A DNA stretch of 64,000 nt from Cardiocondyla obscurior (GCF_019399895.1 NC_091869.1:7688001-7752000), one strand, 5' to 3'. Numbered from the stretch's first letter, positions 49,601-64,000 are shown. Program-made: numbers and translations. Notes: generated by a model not told the origin, from the letters alone.

Positions 49601-51435
49601 AGACTCGAAGATGATAAAAGGTACTCGGGGAGATAGCAATTCCGCTAATTTGCACAGCAACGACACGAAGACACGAGGTCCAGAGCGCGATCGCTTTCAA
49701 CGGCCTGGATTCGCACGATCGGGGAGAACCGTATCGCCGCGGTGGACCGCAGGGAAAAATTCCGACCACTTTCTACGACGTGCCGGGCACAATCACGGCG
49801 CGTCTCGAGAATCGCATCGCGCTCGGCGATCGGCATTCCGGAGTCTCGGGTCGCGGCAGAGCTCGCGGCACGAAACGCCACTGCCCCGTACAACAAAATA
49901 CTCCTCGATCATTGATCCCCACCGATGAAGGCTCCGCAAAGGTTCTCGGCGACGCGAACGGGCACGCCAAAAGCCAAGGCTGCCTCTTAAATTCCGATAC
50001 CCTCGGCCTCCGCATATAGCCAAGGCGTCTATGAAGAAACCCGCATAATTTCGAGGCTCATTAAAGACCTCCGTCTTTGCTAAACCTATTTTTGACACTC
50101 CGCGCGCAAAATCGTGCTACGTCGCCGGCCGTTTCGCGGCGATCGGATAAACGCGCCGGAAGATTACGCGAAAAACGCAGTCTGGTCGTCACGAAAGCGC
50201 GGCGTACCTTCGCGCTCGGCTTCCTATCCTTGAACCCCCGTGCGGAGATAAACCATGCAGGTATACGTGCGTCGGGAGAAAGAGAGAACCGGGTGTGGCC
50301 GACGACCGGTCGCGGCGCAATGGAGAGAGACGGCGAATGTCAAGTGTGTCACGCGCGGCGAGTGAAACGTTCGCCTGGTGCAGGTTTATTGCGCCGATTT
50401 GCGCGCCGAGGCTCGGAGGCCCAAAGATCCGCTGCCATCGTCGTCTGCGAATCCGTCGCGACGCTCGCGGCACGTAACGCACGCGTTTTATTGGCGCTAA
50501 TGCGTCGTCTACTCAGAGGAAGATTACTGACGCGTCACTCGGTCGTTAAACGGTGGTCCAGCTTGCACATTGGCCGCGACTGCAATCGAGCTCTCGTGAT
50601 AATCTCCGCGAGGAAGGTCAGGGAAGTCTTATAAGAAACCGATCGCGCGAATTCAACAAGAACGATAAACGCGCCGAGAAGAGCGGCAGGCAATCAGACC
50701 GCGTCTATTCGTCTCGAAATATAATCGGCTGGGGCAAAACGAGAGGAAGTACGATCGCAAAAAGAATTAACGAACACGGGGAGGGGTAGCAAGTAACGAG
50801 GAGCAGTAGGTGCTAAGCTCGTGACTAAACTCGCTTAATACTTTTCCGGTCGCACCTGCAGGAAAGCTCGTTCCTAGCGGTGCTCACACCTGACAGGAAG
50901 ACGACAGGAAACTCATTAGCATTCAGCCCTCCCCCCCCCTGTAAAAGTCCCAGGCTAGGCCTGGAATAAGCGACGCCCGAGGCGAATTGTCGCGATCCGA
51001 AAACCCGCGGATCGGCCCACGAGAATCGGCCGCATCCCGCGACGTGGAAAACGCCGGTCTCGCCTTTCGCGAAGAGAAATATTCCGCCTCCGAGAACGAA
51101 TCCGCGAGGATGCGCGGGGTCTCTACTCTGCGAATCGTTTCGAAATAATAGTCCATAACCGGGTAATCATACATTCCGTAAAATAAGCGCGCGAGGGGCG
51201 GCGGAGGCTCGTTACACACGCTCAGCATCGGCGGCACAGGTTCGGAATAAACCGAAGGGCACAGCGTCATGCAAAGCCAGCTCGCGATCGGAAAAATCCG
51301 TAATTCGACGTTCCGTTGCGCCGACCGGATTACGTACTTCCTCGCATGCGATTTCCAGCTAGCCACGTTCCAGCTCGCGTTTCTTTTCCTAAAATTATCT
51401 CCGGCGCAAAAAGGAAACATTTTAGCCGCTTATTT

Positions 51436-51451
51436 TTTTCCGTTCTCTCTC

Positions 51452-51481
<30 letters not shown>
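51436..51481. repeat. CT repeat and 26-base poly-T run
   Basis: A short CT microsatellite runs directly into the longest homopolymer in the window (T from 51456 to 51481). Confidence 0.9.
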
Positions 51482-51482
<1 letters not shown>

Positions 51483-54400
51483 CGTCGAAGTGAATGTTTC
51501 ACTTGTCGCGAATGTCAGCGCGTTTCGCCCCGAAGAGCTGACAAAAGCATGAATTAAATATGCATTTCGTTATCACCGTCAGCCAACTCACCGATTATCA
51601 ACGTCGATCGCGACAAAGGGGAGTAATTAATCGTTAACGAGCCTATTGAAAGCTTTTACGACGAATCCAAATATCGTTTTATTCCAGAAAGACTCACGGC
51701 GAGTAAAACACGATGATATATGAATGACTCGATGATTTTCTTTCTTATTAATTATTGTAAATAATTCCGAGAATATTTAAAAAATTATGTCCGACTATTA
51801 GCCCGGTTCTATAAGTTAGGGTGAACCGTCGATTTAATTTTTCAACTATTCTATTTATAACTAACCAGCTCCTGGAAAATGAGTTGCGACAAAATGTTTG
51901 CGACAAAAGTGCATAACATTTGTATTCAAAAAAATTATAATTCAACTTTTTTGACTGCACTTATAAATTGTCGTTTAGCGTATCAAGCCATATATTTGTC
52001 AGATTTTTATGGTGACAAAAACCTTTCAACAAATTTGACGACATACAGATTTTAATATTAAGCATATTTGCATTTTACGATAAGAAAAACCGCTGTTTTA
52101 TTTATTATATTACAAGATTTTATCGCGCGTATATTTGCATAATAATATTAAAAAAAACCAATCAGATATGCAAACGATTTAAATATTTCATATTTAAGTT
52201 CAGTGAATTTATTTCGATTCGTCATCAATTCGAATTACGTATAAGTTATAATTTTTCAAAACAACTTTGCGAATATGCCAAGACTTTTACGCTTTTGCAC
52301 ACATTTATATAAAGTTCAGTTTGCTTTAAATATTCATGATATCACGATTATTTAAAATCAGAGTCCCGATTGTTGAATGAATTTACGTATCGAGGAAGAT
52401 ACACCTGTATATGTATATGCGACATTCGGTGAATCAGGCTCCGCAATAACTAACCAAACGTGCGAATTCAGAATCACACGTCATTCGCATAATGAAAGAA
52501 CATAATGTGAAACCACGCAAAAAAAAAAACCCCCCGTGCATTTCGAGCGATTATTTTAAACGCGATGGAAAGAAACTGTTACGAGTTGACACGACGGTTT
52601 GAGACTTTCACGTCGGATATTCAAATGAAGGCCGAGACCGCCCTTTCCTTCATTCTAGGAGAAAAATTTTACTGCAACTATAACTTTACAGTATTTCTAA
52701 CCGTAAGCGCGATCGACGCGATCACTTCCACAGTCAAAATGGCCGAGTCAACTACATTCGCTTGTGAGAAACGTTTAGCCGAAAGTAATATTTCTAAAAT
52801 TATTATTGATAAAAATACTACTTTTATAAAATTATTATTTATAATAATAAAACTTTTTTTTTTTTTATACTGCCGGTGTCGGCAACCGCCGAGATTCTAC
52901 ATCTCTCGGATTTCGCGGAAGTAAGAGAGCGGCGGGAAAACGCACACGCATACGCACGTTGCGTAAAGTCGCGGAGCGGCGGTGTCAGTCTACCGTAAAC
53001 TTGACTTTACGAGCGGCTCTCTCGCGAGAGCCGGCGAGAGAGCTGGCTTCGTTCGCCGCTTGCTTTTTCGCGGTTACCTTCCTTCGCGTTTCGTTTCGTC
53101 TCGGCGGCGTAACGGTCCGCCGCCGTCATCGCGCGGATCGAAAAGTTCGTAAAACACCCCAGCGGTTTCCCGTGTCCCTCGCGAAACGGGAAACCCGATT
53201 TGAGCGACGTGGGGAAACGTCAAGAGCAAATAAATTCGCCGACGAGCGGTTAATTAAGAGATGCGTTATTGCTGATTAAAATTTTAATTGGCGACGATCC
53301 CCGAGCGAGATCTCACAACGTTAAGCATTTTTATTATTATTAATTTTTTTTCTTTTTACTTTCTCATATAACGTTTGATATAACATTTGTTTTGATATTC
53401 GTTTTGATATTATAAAAGACTTTTCTGCGATTTCTCATTCCCAGGTTTCGTAAGGCGTCGATGGAATTTCACAACACACGTGCACGTCTCGTGTCGTTCG
53501 TATGCGGAAGTGCAGAACGCGTATTCTGAAATTCCGCGGGTATCATCTCGCTCGCCGCGATTTTTCATCGCGTATCCGTGAAAACGCAGGCCTTTCCAAG
53601 ATGCGGTAAATTCTATGTAGATTTCGCAAACGTGCCCCCGCTTTATAACGCCACGCGCCGATTGTTCGCTTTCGCGATTAATTACAAAGTTCGCGCGCAA
53701 CTCTGACGTAATCCGCGAATCATCTGGATGGAACTTCCGGAATGCAGAGGATTATTCCACGAGCGTACTTCCGTATACGTTCCGCGTAACGGAGCGTTGA
53801 GAGACGTTCGACCACGATTCGCCGACGTAATCGAGGAGGCTCTGTTTACGAGAACGAGTTTAGGTACGAAAAGGGGCTTTCGTCAAAAGCGAGGAATTTC
53901 AAAGTGCACGCGTTACCCGAATATATGTATATCGTCGCTTTTCGGGAGAATTAATTTGCCGCTCGTTGCCGATTTTATTTCGCTGTTTATTAACGTTGCA
54001 CATTTGCCGATAAATTAAATCAAAAACCTATTAAATTAATGCTAATAACGTAATGAAATCTTTAAATTTAAGGTGCTTAGTCTCGAGGTAAAACATCGCG
54101 GCTTTACCCGAGACTTTTTCCGAGACGGCAATTGCGTTTCGAGAAGCCGTCGTTAAAATTCATAGTCATTGATCCGAGCAGAGACGTCGTTTGCCTACCT
54201 ATGTTAAAAAATGAATAAACGCGATCCCGGGAATAGTTCGCCTATGCAAATCAACCTTGACATTCGGTATTAGATCGCCACTAAGTTGGTTTTGCTGTTA
54301 TAGACGGTCATGGATGTAAAAGTCGTTCCCGCCACCATGTCCACGGGCCATAACGGCATCTAATGGCTTGATCCGGCAGTTAATTGGCGGACCGACAATG

Positions 54401-57400
54401 AGAATTAAGCGCGGCGATTGGCACCTAATTAGATAAATTCATATATAACTGCCCGTACGTGCCTGTGGCGATCCAAGACCGCTGCCGATTTCGCAGAGCT
54501 CTTTCTCGTTGCTTTGCCGATTATCCCGTTGGCAATTTCGAAGAGTGTCCGGCAATTCGTTCGAAACGCCAGTTGCTAATCGCGCGTTTTTTTTTTCTCT
54601 TCCTCTCTCTCTTTCTTTCAGTCTTTAATTATCTCATCGCCATACATCGCCCCAGCTGTGAATCGCACCGTTTTTTCCTCGCGTAAAGAATTTTAAAATA
54701 CTAAGGTCGCTACTCCCGGGCAGAAAAAAAAAATCGCAGACCTGGAAACCGTGATACTTTTTTTTTAAATAAGAATTAAATTGCTATGACAAAATGCTTT
54801 GACTTTGTGCAGTCGGCCGCGCGAAGAGCTGATCGCAGTCATTGATACGGTCGTTTAAGACTACATTTTAAAATTGCAAACATGTGACGCGCATATTGCG
54901 TTCACGTGCGAGATATAAAAGTTAAAAAACGCATTAACGACGTTAGAAAGGAGTGCTAATTAAACAGCACTCGTGTAGATGCGATGATGTACGTTTTCGA
55001 AGACGAGCTAATTGCCAATGCGTTTGGAATTTTATTTAATATGCAATAGATAGATCTCGTTGCCACTTAATCATTGTCCGATTCGTTGTCGCAATCATTT
55101 GCCGACGCTTATCGATATTTTTTCATCGGATGAGCGACTATTTATTTAGGATTTGTGCAAGAGCGCAAGCACTAGACGGAACTATGCGGAATTCAGCGAC
55201 AGAAATCCATTTCACGAATCATACATCTGGGTAAATCTTCGCCGCGGAAGTAAATGAAATTTAGGTGGCAAGGTTATGGTTCTTAACTCCCCCCTTTCTG
55301 TCTCTCTCTCTCTCAAAACTAAAAAAAACCGGTTCCTTAATTCTTCTTTGCTAACGTCAAACTCAACAATTCTCGGCGATTAACCATAATTCATCTAAGC
55401 GACGAAAAAAAAAGAACTATAACGAATTGTTTTAACTATCGTTTCTTTTCAACAAATCTATCTGTAATACCTTTATGTTAATATTCGGCGAATTTTCCTC
55501 ACCGCCAATAAACGGAGGCTTCGGAAAAAAAAAAAGAACCATTGTTCAATCGGGCATTTTATTTCGTTCGCGGGACTAGAGGTTTATTGATATTCTCTGC
55601 GCTGTCTATTTTCGCGAGCGTCGTAAATTAAAATTAATTTATTTGTCCCGGCATCTGCGGCTGTTTTCACATTTAATTTCCTTTCGAACGCTTCGGAGAA
55701 GAAGCACGTATTTGCGGCCTCTGAGAACTAAGTGTTTATTGAAAAAAATTTAAAATTTAATGAACGTGATCCGGGGACAATCTTTAGCGGGAAAGGGACA
55801 ATGGAGCATCGTCACACAGTGATTAATCATCAGCCCTGCGCGATTTTAATAGGATTACGTAACGCTCTTCAGAACGGCATTTGTGTCATGACGCCGTATG
55901 TATTTATCAATTACCGCGAGCACAGTCGCCACCGTGTCGCAAAAGGCGAATATCGTCGATCGATGGGACTCCTATTACGAGTTACTTTGTAAAGACGCTA
56001 TATCGAATGTAACGACGAATATTGCGCAACGCGAAAGAGATATATGCGAGACACAATTGATAATTTCAGGGCCGATATCACGCGCGAGCAAACCGAGCAA
56101 TTGCTCAGTAAATTGAAAGAGGGTCGGTATTCGACCTTATTTTTAGCCTGCACTGGGTGCCTCAGCGCAGCGCACGTAAGAGAGAACGTAAGCATTTTTT
56201 GCTGCATTTGAGAAAAAGAAGCCGTTTACTTAAACCCTATAATGAGAATCACCACTTGAGTCGGAAACGACGAACGCGTTAAGAAAATTTAGAAATTATC
56301 TTATTAAGTTTAATAACGGAGGGTCTATAATTTAATTAACGCGCAGAGTATCTTGAATTTCAAAGACAACGCATGGAGAGTTACGGAAAATAAACGATAT
56401 TGACTCGCAGTTCAGTAAGCGTCTAATTAAATCTGCACATTTTCGTAATTTCTTTCTTTCGTTCTTCTTTAAATCGTTTATCTCGATTGCATGATAAATA
56501 GACGAAATCCAAAATGTTTCCCTCCCGAAGTAAAACCGGTTTGCACTACCACAAACAAAAATAAATAAATAAAAAATAAACAAGTAAATTAAAAAAAAAA
56601 AGAAAAAAAAGTGAATCTACTTGAAAATTGTAAATTCTAAAACCCGGCACGGTGTCTTTCTGTGTCGGTAGAAATAAGTCATGGCCGGCCATTATAATGT
56701 TAAGATATTTCATGTATAGATATATTCTGACCTCCACCGGCGAACTTTCATTCGTGAATTCCTCAAGCAAAACGTAACGTAACGTATCGCCCGCCGATCG
56801 TCGAATCAGGTCGCGGGGCTTTGCCGAGCGTCACGATATTTCTACAGGTGTGCTTCGGCTTTTCTGCGCGAGTGGATTGGGTTTCCGCGTGGGAAATTGT
56901 GCGATATCGCGCAATCTAATCCGCTTAATTTTAATTAGGTAGTAATTTAACTTATTCGCCATAATTATACTTTAACTATCTAACGAGCTTTACAGTAACG
57001 AACGCGCGCATCGAATTAGTCTCGTAAATCATTGTCGCGTCCTGAGACCTCCTTTGCGATCGTATCCTTCCGTCCCGTTTAGTTATTCGATCTCATATCA
57101 TTGTCATTCGGCTGCGAAAATATTTTCCTGTCCCTCAAGGGTCAATAACTTCGAGCTACAATACGTCTTGATTCGATTTTCGATTCTTTCTTTTACATAC
57201 CGCATGCAAAACCGCGAGCTAGTTCTCGAAAGGGTCACGAGAAACAGAACTAATCAAAGTTAGGTAACTTAAATTGCCGAGGCGGCGCAACTGCAATCTC
57301 GATGTGCATAAATTTGCCTCGTCGAGGCACAGATCGATATGCCAGAGATTTTATCTAAAAATCAATGAAACGGACATGTTGGGTCTGACCAAGAAAACGT

Positions 57401-60400
57401 TACTACAGTTAAGACGCCAGGTGTAATATTGCAGAACAAAAAAAATCAATTTTGCATTATAAACAACTCAAAAATAAAAATCCACAACTCTTTCAACTTC
57501 AGGCTCAATCTACCACTCGAAAAAATCGGAAGAGTAAAAAAAAAAAAAATATTAAAAAATCCCAAAAATTTCCTCTCCGAAAAAATTGCAAAGACCCCCC
57601 ACCCGCCGCACGTGTCCAAGAAATTGTCTCTCAACGACGATGCTCTGGCGTTAAATAAATCATCGGCAATCGCGAATGAATACACGTAGAGTTTCTTTCA
57701 AGCTGGACTAATTTCGGGTCAAGTGTTGAAGAAAGAAGACGAGGATTATTTCGTTTGCGCCTACCTGTTTTTACTCGCACGTCAAGGATGTCGATCGTAT
57801 GCCTCGCGGCAGGACACGCGGATGATTTGTCCTCGCGACTAGCGCTTCCTTTCGTTTAAAAGGCTTTGAAAATACGTCGTGAGTCGGCGTACTCCCGTAA
57901 TATCGATATCGCGAGAGAGAGTCTACGTTGCACAGACCACAACAGCCAAGCACCAACTGACGCGAGTGTTGTTCACCGAGCGAGACGACGTCGGTCTATA
58001 GATGGCGTCCACTCGCTCGGCGAGCGGTTGGCCAAGAGTTCGGCATTCAGGTAGGTGGGCAGGCAGGTATGTGCGCCAGGTAGACACGTATTACACGTAC
58101 ACGTACGCGCGAGCACAATGGCGCGCGTTAATGGTGTGCACCTGTGCAGATGCACTCGCAATTAAGGTACGCGCAATTATTCTGGGACGGGCTAATGGCT
58201 ATAAATCAGTATCAGCCATCGAATTCAGTTGATTCTCGACTCGTTTTTAAATTATATCACGCGAAACTGGATAATAATAGACGACGAAAGTAAGTAATTA
58301 ACATTAATTAAGTTAATCTCTTAATTTTGGAAATATATTTTGAATTCTTTTAAGTAAGACGTATCTGGAATCGCGGACGTTACTGCCGCGTAATGTAAAA
58401 TTGATTACTCGTTATCCAGAAAATGATTAGCGAACTACAAAAGCGCGACCGCTCACTCGAGCTCGAGTGGGCCTCTCTCCCTCACGAAATTCGATTCGAG
58501 GCTTGATCAAACTTATCGCTTCTTATCACGCTCGCTTTCGAGAGATACAATTGCAGATATCGCGCTAACTAAACCTTGAATTTAAATTCGGTTTAAAAAA
58601 AGAGCTTTGATAAGATTGTTTAAAGTATCCGGCGCCGCGAGAGCGCGATCGCTAAGCTGATGTTTGTCCAAGTCCAGCTAATCCGAGAGCTCAAGCGGAA
58701 CACTTTAAATGAAGTACCCTTCCCCAAAAAGATGCCAAAGTCATGATTATCGTTATCTCTCGTGCAATTGTTTTTAATACTCGTTACTGTAGGACCCAGC
58801 GCGATTTGCGAGAACAACAAGGTGACCGTAATGCCCTCGAGGTCAGTTAGATCCTTTCCTTTGGTAATGCCGGATTAATGTAAGATACGCGAGATGAGAT
58901 GTAATAAGCGCGACTCGTAAACGCGTTCGTATATTAATGTCGCGCGTTCTTGGCGCGGCGAAATGTGCCGGCGCGAGTAATTAAGAGCGCGCGGAACGAG
59001 CACGGCGCCGCAAAGTACCGGAAGGGGCGGCAGATTATTTGCAACGGTGTCATTAACGCAACGCGCCGTACGCCCACGCGCACGTAGGAGATAGCACGTA
59101 CGTGCCTACGCGCCGATACGGACCGCGGAAGCGGCCGCACGCATCGTCGCTGCAACGTCCCCGCCGAGTGAATGAACGAGATGCAATCTCGCGGCGGTAC
59201 ACGCGAGCGTTTTGTGTGTCCCTCGCTTTAAAATATTCTCGTTCTTCCCTAGCTCCATTGTTCGCCGGCGAACCTGACGGACGCCGATCGTTCCTTCCTC
59301 GAAAAAATCTAGGGAAAATATATCGGCACCGAACGCGATACTTTGCGCGATACCTAACTTACCTAATTTTCTCAGCTACGCATTGTGAGATTCCTTCTTT
59401 CTTATCTCGTTGAATGACGAATGTAATTTTTTAATTTGCCAATTATATTATTTAATTAAATTATTAAACTGAGTGAATTGATAAAATTTATAAATTTATA
59501 TTAAACTTTTTTTTATATTTATATTCGTCGAAAAATGTATCGCAAACTAAACTCGAGGAAAGGCTTTGTTTATAACGTGTGCGAGATCATCGAAACAAGT
59601 TTGATTTCACAAAGGCTGTTGCTCTTGCGCCAACGGAAGCGTAATTTCTCCTAATGCTATGGTAAATGATTTAGCATTCGGTATTAACTCTCTGAAAGAA
59701 AGTGGCCGATGAGTAACGACGCGATAGGATTTTACGTGTAAATTCGAAGCACGAAAAATAACTTTCGTCGCCGTTCGTAATTGGTGAAAGTTCCGTACGT
59801 CTACCCACCCGCATCGTCGTACTTAGTTTACCTTACTGTAATGATCCGTGTCGCCAATATATCCCGTCATTAGCGAAAATCACCGGAATGTCAAATTCTC
59901 GTTTTCCTTCATCTTCTTTTCGCGAAAGCATAAATGAGAATCCCGTCTTCGTTAATTCTATGCAATATTCTTTTCTACGTAATTTTTATATAAATTACTT
60001 TAAATATATGTATAACGTTGTTATATAAAGCGTTCTAAATTATCATTCGTTAACAGCGATTTCTAGAAATTAAGTTATACCGGAAATCATGATAAACTGA
60101 GATTATGATAATTTTTTAATAATCAGAGTAATATTGCATAATACGTGCGTAACTAGATTTGTATAATTTTCATTTAAAAATTTGTTCCTAATTTTTATGC
60201 GATTGTATTAATATTTATTTCGACTCGAACAATTATTTTATATTATTTTTTAATTTAATTTCTAACTCGACGTGTGCATAATTGTCGCAAAAGGCGAAGG
60301 ATAAGACACCTTTAAGGCGTCTTCGGGATAATTTTTGTCCAATCACATTTAAATTATCAAAATGTTCCACAAGGTAATAGAAACATTTCCAGAACTTAAC

Positions 60401-60484
60401 AAATGGCTCTTCCATTATCTCCGATTCGACCGTTCAAATAAACGTAAATGGTAATTTATTCCAGAATAATAATTAGCAACTTAC

Positions 60485-60599
60485 CTTAAGGTTGCTCCGT
60501 CGGCGCCCGATGCAACCTAAGCCTCTTCCTCCTCTCAGCTTCATTCGTAGCTCTCACGAAACAACACTCGCGATAAAGTAGCTTGCAGGTGAGCCGTAT
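60485..60599 (-). other. Candidate noncoding exon, upstream of FAM43 start exon
   Basis: On the - strand a long pyrimidine tract ending TTGTTACAG (60600) is followed by 115 bases and a perfect donor AAG|GTAAGT. An ATG at 60544 opens a frame of exactly 20 codons to the donor. Another frame is open from the acceptor for 37 codons to a TAA at the donor. No protein family is recognised. The strand and position suit a 5' UTR exon of the FAM43-like gene, 20 kb upstream of its start exon, but it could belong to another transcript. Confidence 0.35.
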
Positions 60600-63500
60600 C
60601 TGTAACAAGAAAAAAAAAAGAAACAATGAGAAACAAAGAGCGCAAAGTTATTTCGTCGACATAATCGTGAGACAAATTTTCGACAAAACCAAACTCATTT
60701 CTATATTTAATTACAAGTTAATTAGTACCGCGGCTTTTCTCCAAGTGTTTTGTCTCATAGGATTAAAACGCAGTTAATTCAGCTATATTCGCGGTTAAAA
60801 ATATTACAAAATTATAATTCAGATCTACAAGAACCGTATATATATTTTTTTTAACACGTTAATAAGATTTCTGTAATAAAACGAGACGCATTTTGTATAA
60901 ATCGAAGTTACACCGCAATATATGCGAAGCGGGGCGCAGGTAGGCGCGCAATTACCGTCGTGATAATGCGCAATTTCCGTTCCGCGAGTCTCCGATTTTC
61001 ATGGCGAGGCAAAGATCTGATGTCCGTCTTGAGAACACAACAGGATGCCGCGCCCGCGAATCGAAGAGACGCAGAAACGACTCGGATAATTAGGTATATG
61101 TATACCTGTGCGAATTCTGGCGATCGCGATTTCAGAGAAGAGCACGCGGTACTTGCCTGTGCAGGCGCCGCCGCGCAATTTTGATTATTTTATATTTAAA
61201 ACATAAAAAATATCAAAAGAATAGAGTATTCTCTGCTGAAATATTTCAATGCAATGCGTTACTGTACACTGAATTAATCGTTGCTAAAAGGTATATGATT
61301 ATTTAATTGCGTATAGTAAAAGTCGCGTAATTTCGCAGCTTTTCAGAAGAGGCTTAGAATATAAATTAATTTTACTCTTTATAAAACCAGAGCAGCCTAT
61401 GTATTTGAAGAATAAAAACTAAGTTTTTTAGATTTAAATTTAAAAACCGGATCAAATAAATTTTTTTTTTAATAAAATTGCTTCTTCGTTATTAATTAAT
61501 CTCCAGAGTACGTTATGATATTTTTTTTATTATTATTTTTTTTTTAATCGTGGAATAAAGAAATAGAGACCAAATAATTTTCATCTTTAACTGTTGGATT
61601 TTTGTTTCAATTAAAACGCCAATGCGAGGGAAAATGTTATACGTTAATTCATCTCGAACTCTTAATTGCCTACACGAATTTCTTATCGCGACAAGACGCG
61701 ATGTTCCTTTTAAATACTCTTGCAATTAGTCTCCGTCGCGCAGTTATCTACTCGATAATATCTAAGTATCGGCGTAAGCGATGCCGTTCCTTTCGCGTGA
61801 CGGCGATCGGCGTTAATGCTTCGTGAGCATGCAGGATGTGTTCGCGGGTGTGCGGTTGCAAAACCGTGGTATCGCGAAATACGCCGATCTGCGCGCGGAA
61901 TATCACGCGAGGACGGGATAGCGGGCCGAATGTTAAGTTAGAAGCGGCAAAGTTTCCCCCGACACGTTTGCAAAATCGCGTGTCTTTTTCTTTTATTACA
62001 AGAGAAAGCCATTGGCCACTTTAGCTCGGGACAAACTAGCAAGTCGAGAAATTCGTGACCGGTAAAGAGCAAATAGCACTCTCGAAAACCCATCAGTCTC
62101 TCCTTTTCTATCTTTTCCTACGATTGCTGATAAGGAAAAATGTACCGTCGCGAATGTAACCAAAGCGAGACTCTCATTAGCGGCTCAATTAAATTTATTA
62201 TTTAAGTCAGACAATCGCATTTCGTCTAATATAATAATAACAGTCGTATTTTCGATGTGGTTAGTCTAATTGATTTTTTATTCATAAATATACATATGTG
62301 TATAAACGTGAAGATTTTCCTCTACGAATGACGCCTATTACAATCATTTCCGGTAGTGCCAAGAATGCATTAGGATGCTTTTAGATGCGTGTAATTAGCG
62401 CTGGATATCTGATTTTTTTTTTTTTTTATTATTGCGCAAGCACAGAACAATCGCAGGTATTCTCACATGTGATGCGAACGGCGCGTCTTCAAGGTGTACA
62501 CTTGAAACGACTTTTATAAGACGCGGATGCGCGCGGGCTGCTTCTTTGCGCAATGCAAACATCCAACCGGCGTTATTTTAAGCGCTGGAATAGGATCGAC
62601 GAGATATGTTTTACATAACTTTAATCGCATTCGGCTGTTTGTTTCTGCCCGGTATCGCGTAGTTAAATCAAGCGCTGGCTACAAACCTACTTACATCATT
62701 AATAGCACGTGCATCTCTACGTTTTTACGATTTTGCGACGTTTTATGGAGCACGTAAAATGGGGGGAGGGGGATGTATCGTTTGTTAACAATTGCGCAGG
62801 AAATATGCGATTGTAGATTCTGAGCTAGAACCGCGAATATGATACGCAACGCAACACGGAACGCGATGAAGAGAGCGACATAATAGAGATTACTTGCGGT
62901 CGGGCGAGTAACCTTTTTTAATCGAGTTGACCCGAGCCGGTGATTAAACAAATTGGAGAGGTTGCGTGAACGCGACGGGACCGAGATCTTTCGCGGCGAA
63001 CGATGCTAGATCTTTCGAAAGCGTCCACGAGAGTGATCACTTCTGCCGGCGCGGGTCAATTTTAATCTCGGTTTAACTTGTTCATTATTTTGTTCTAATT
63101 CTTAGAGTCAAGGAGAGATAAAACGCCAAGTTAAATCGAAAATTAAAATTTAATTCGCGCTGGTACAAATAGTTTTATCGTCGCGTCGCATGCAAATCCA
63201 GAAACTGATCGAGCCCGAGGAATGGCAGAAGTGAATAAATATCTTTTTCCATTGCAGCATGATCCACATAACGCGAGCCTTTTTTGAGCAGCGATCTTGA
63301 TAAAACGCGGATAAACGGCAAGTCGTTATTAATTGCGCTTTTCCGCGGCGTGAAAAAAAAAAATTTAATCAACGCGCTATTGTCCGATACCTTGTTGCGA
63401 CAACGTAATTGCGACGCGATAAAAATCGACGCTTCTTTCAGAGGTTCGGGAGGATGAACTGAAAAAATACAACTATCACCTATCTCGGTTGATTATCTCG

Positions 63501-64000
63501 TTGATGATTCGTGATGCTATGCGGAAAAGTGGAAAACGTCGGCGTTTAATTATAACTACGACGTACTTCTGCACCTTGACGAGATGATAATCGACGTCTC
63601 GCGAGCGATAATTCGATTAAAATTAACGACGCTAGCACTTTTCTTCCCGATGTTGTTCTCTCCTTTTTATTTTTTTTTATCACTACAGCACACTAAAAAA
63701 AATCAGTATCTAATCTGCGCGTATATTTAGCTCGACTCTCGTTGTCGACAGTGATTGCTCCAAATTTTTATTTGCAATTTATAATTATTACGCGCGTAAT
63801 AATAGATATAATTGGTTTTATAGAAATTCGCTTCAAGCCTTCAAACTAATTTTATTATTATTGCTGCGGTTATCACATATTCGTTGTCTATTTTTCCTAC
63901 TTAATTTTCCTTTCCTCCGCGATCGGTCTATTTCTCTTTCTCCCCAAGTAGTTACGCAACGCGAGAAAACGTGCAGTCGCGCACAAAGATATCCGGATGT
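60600..64000. other. Right-hand flank, no gene seen
   Basis: About 3.4 kb of AT-rich sequence with poly-T runs near 61466 and 62412-62427. GC-richer patches lie at 60930-61180 and 61780-62050. No coding exon is supported; any further FAM43 upstream exon or promoter would lie here or beyond the window. Confidence 0.45.

Larger units (their letters stand above)
40668..60484. other. Gene-poor region, possibly a FAM43 5' intron
   Basis: About 20 kb with no recognisable coding exon. It alternates AT-rich DNA (42000-45000, 51700-52560, 56280-56650) with CpG-rich patches (47400-48300, 49600-51300, 52920-53250, 57760-58200). Poly-T and poly-A tracts are frequent. If the exon at 60485-60599 belongs to FAM43, this is one large 5' UTR intron; otherwise it is intergenic. 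Confidence 0.4.

Noticed and set aside
1..64000. CRISPR array, operon or other prokaryotic system
   Set aside because: No regularly spaced repeats were found. Introns, long intergenic AT-rich DNA and animal protein families show this is an animal nuclear genome.

Overview
This is a 64 kb piece of eukaryotic, almost certainly insect, nuclear DNA. Introns with GT-AG borders, AT-rich gene deserts with homopolymer runs, an arthropod-type Inr+DPE promoter, and abundant undepleted CpG all fit an insect. The high CpG content and the poly-T/AT-rich spacers suggest a hymenopteran such as an ant, but that is inference; no species-diagnostic sequence was found. Gene density is very low and most of the short open frames are chance.

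Two protein-coding genes can be assembled. Both lie in the central 40 kb and converge tail to tail. The first (+ strand, about 2388-17300) encodes an 840-residue transcription-factor-like protein with two C-terminal C2H2 zinc fingers. It has a noncoding first exon driven by an Inr/DPE core promoter, a 9 kb intron, a small start exon (ATG at 12503), and one large 3' exon ending at 16615. Its 3' flank carries three consensus Pumilio sites. I do not recognise the family name.

The second (- strand, 40667 down to 28884) encodes a 627-residue homologue of FAM43A/FAM43B, a PTB/PID-domain protein. It has four coding exons whose splice phases all match. The reading frame follows vertebrate FAM43A through the PTB domain and the conserved ERSKSAPKL segment, then continues into a long acidic tail. 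A well-formed 115-nt exon on the same strand at 60485-60599 may be an upstream noncoding exon, making the transcription unit more than 30 kb long.

Layout: 1-2387 upstream flank; 2388-16615 zinc-finger gene; 16616-28883 intergenic DNA between the two 3' ends, including a near-perfect 20-bp-stem hairpin; 28884-40667 FAM43 gene; 40668-64000 gene-poor DNA, probably FAM43 5' introns and flank. The first intron of the zinc-finger gene contains a GA-rich/GC-rich island and a diverged pair of repeats flanking a tRNA-like segment (9.5-10.1 kb). I found no rRNA, intact tRNA, CRISPR, or intact transposon gene. Nothing in the window looks like a new multi-gene system; the points of interest are gene-structure and regulatory details.
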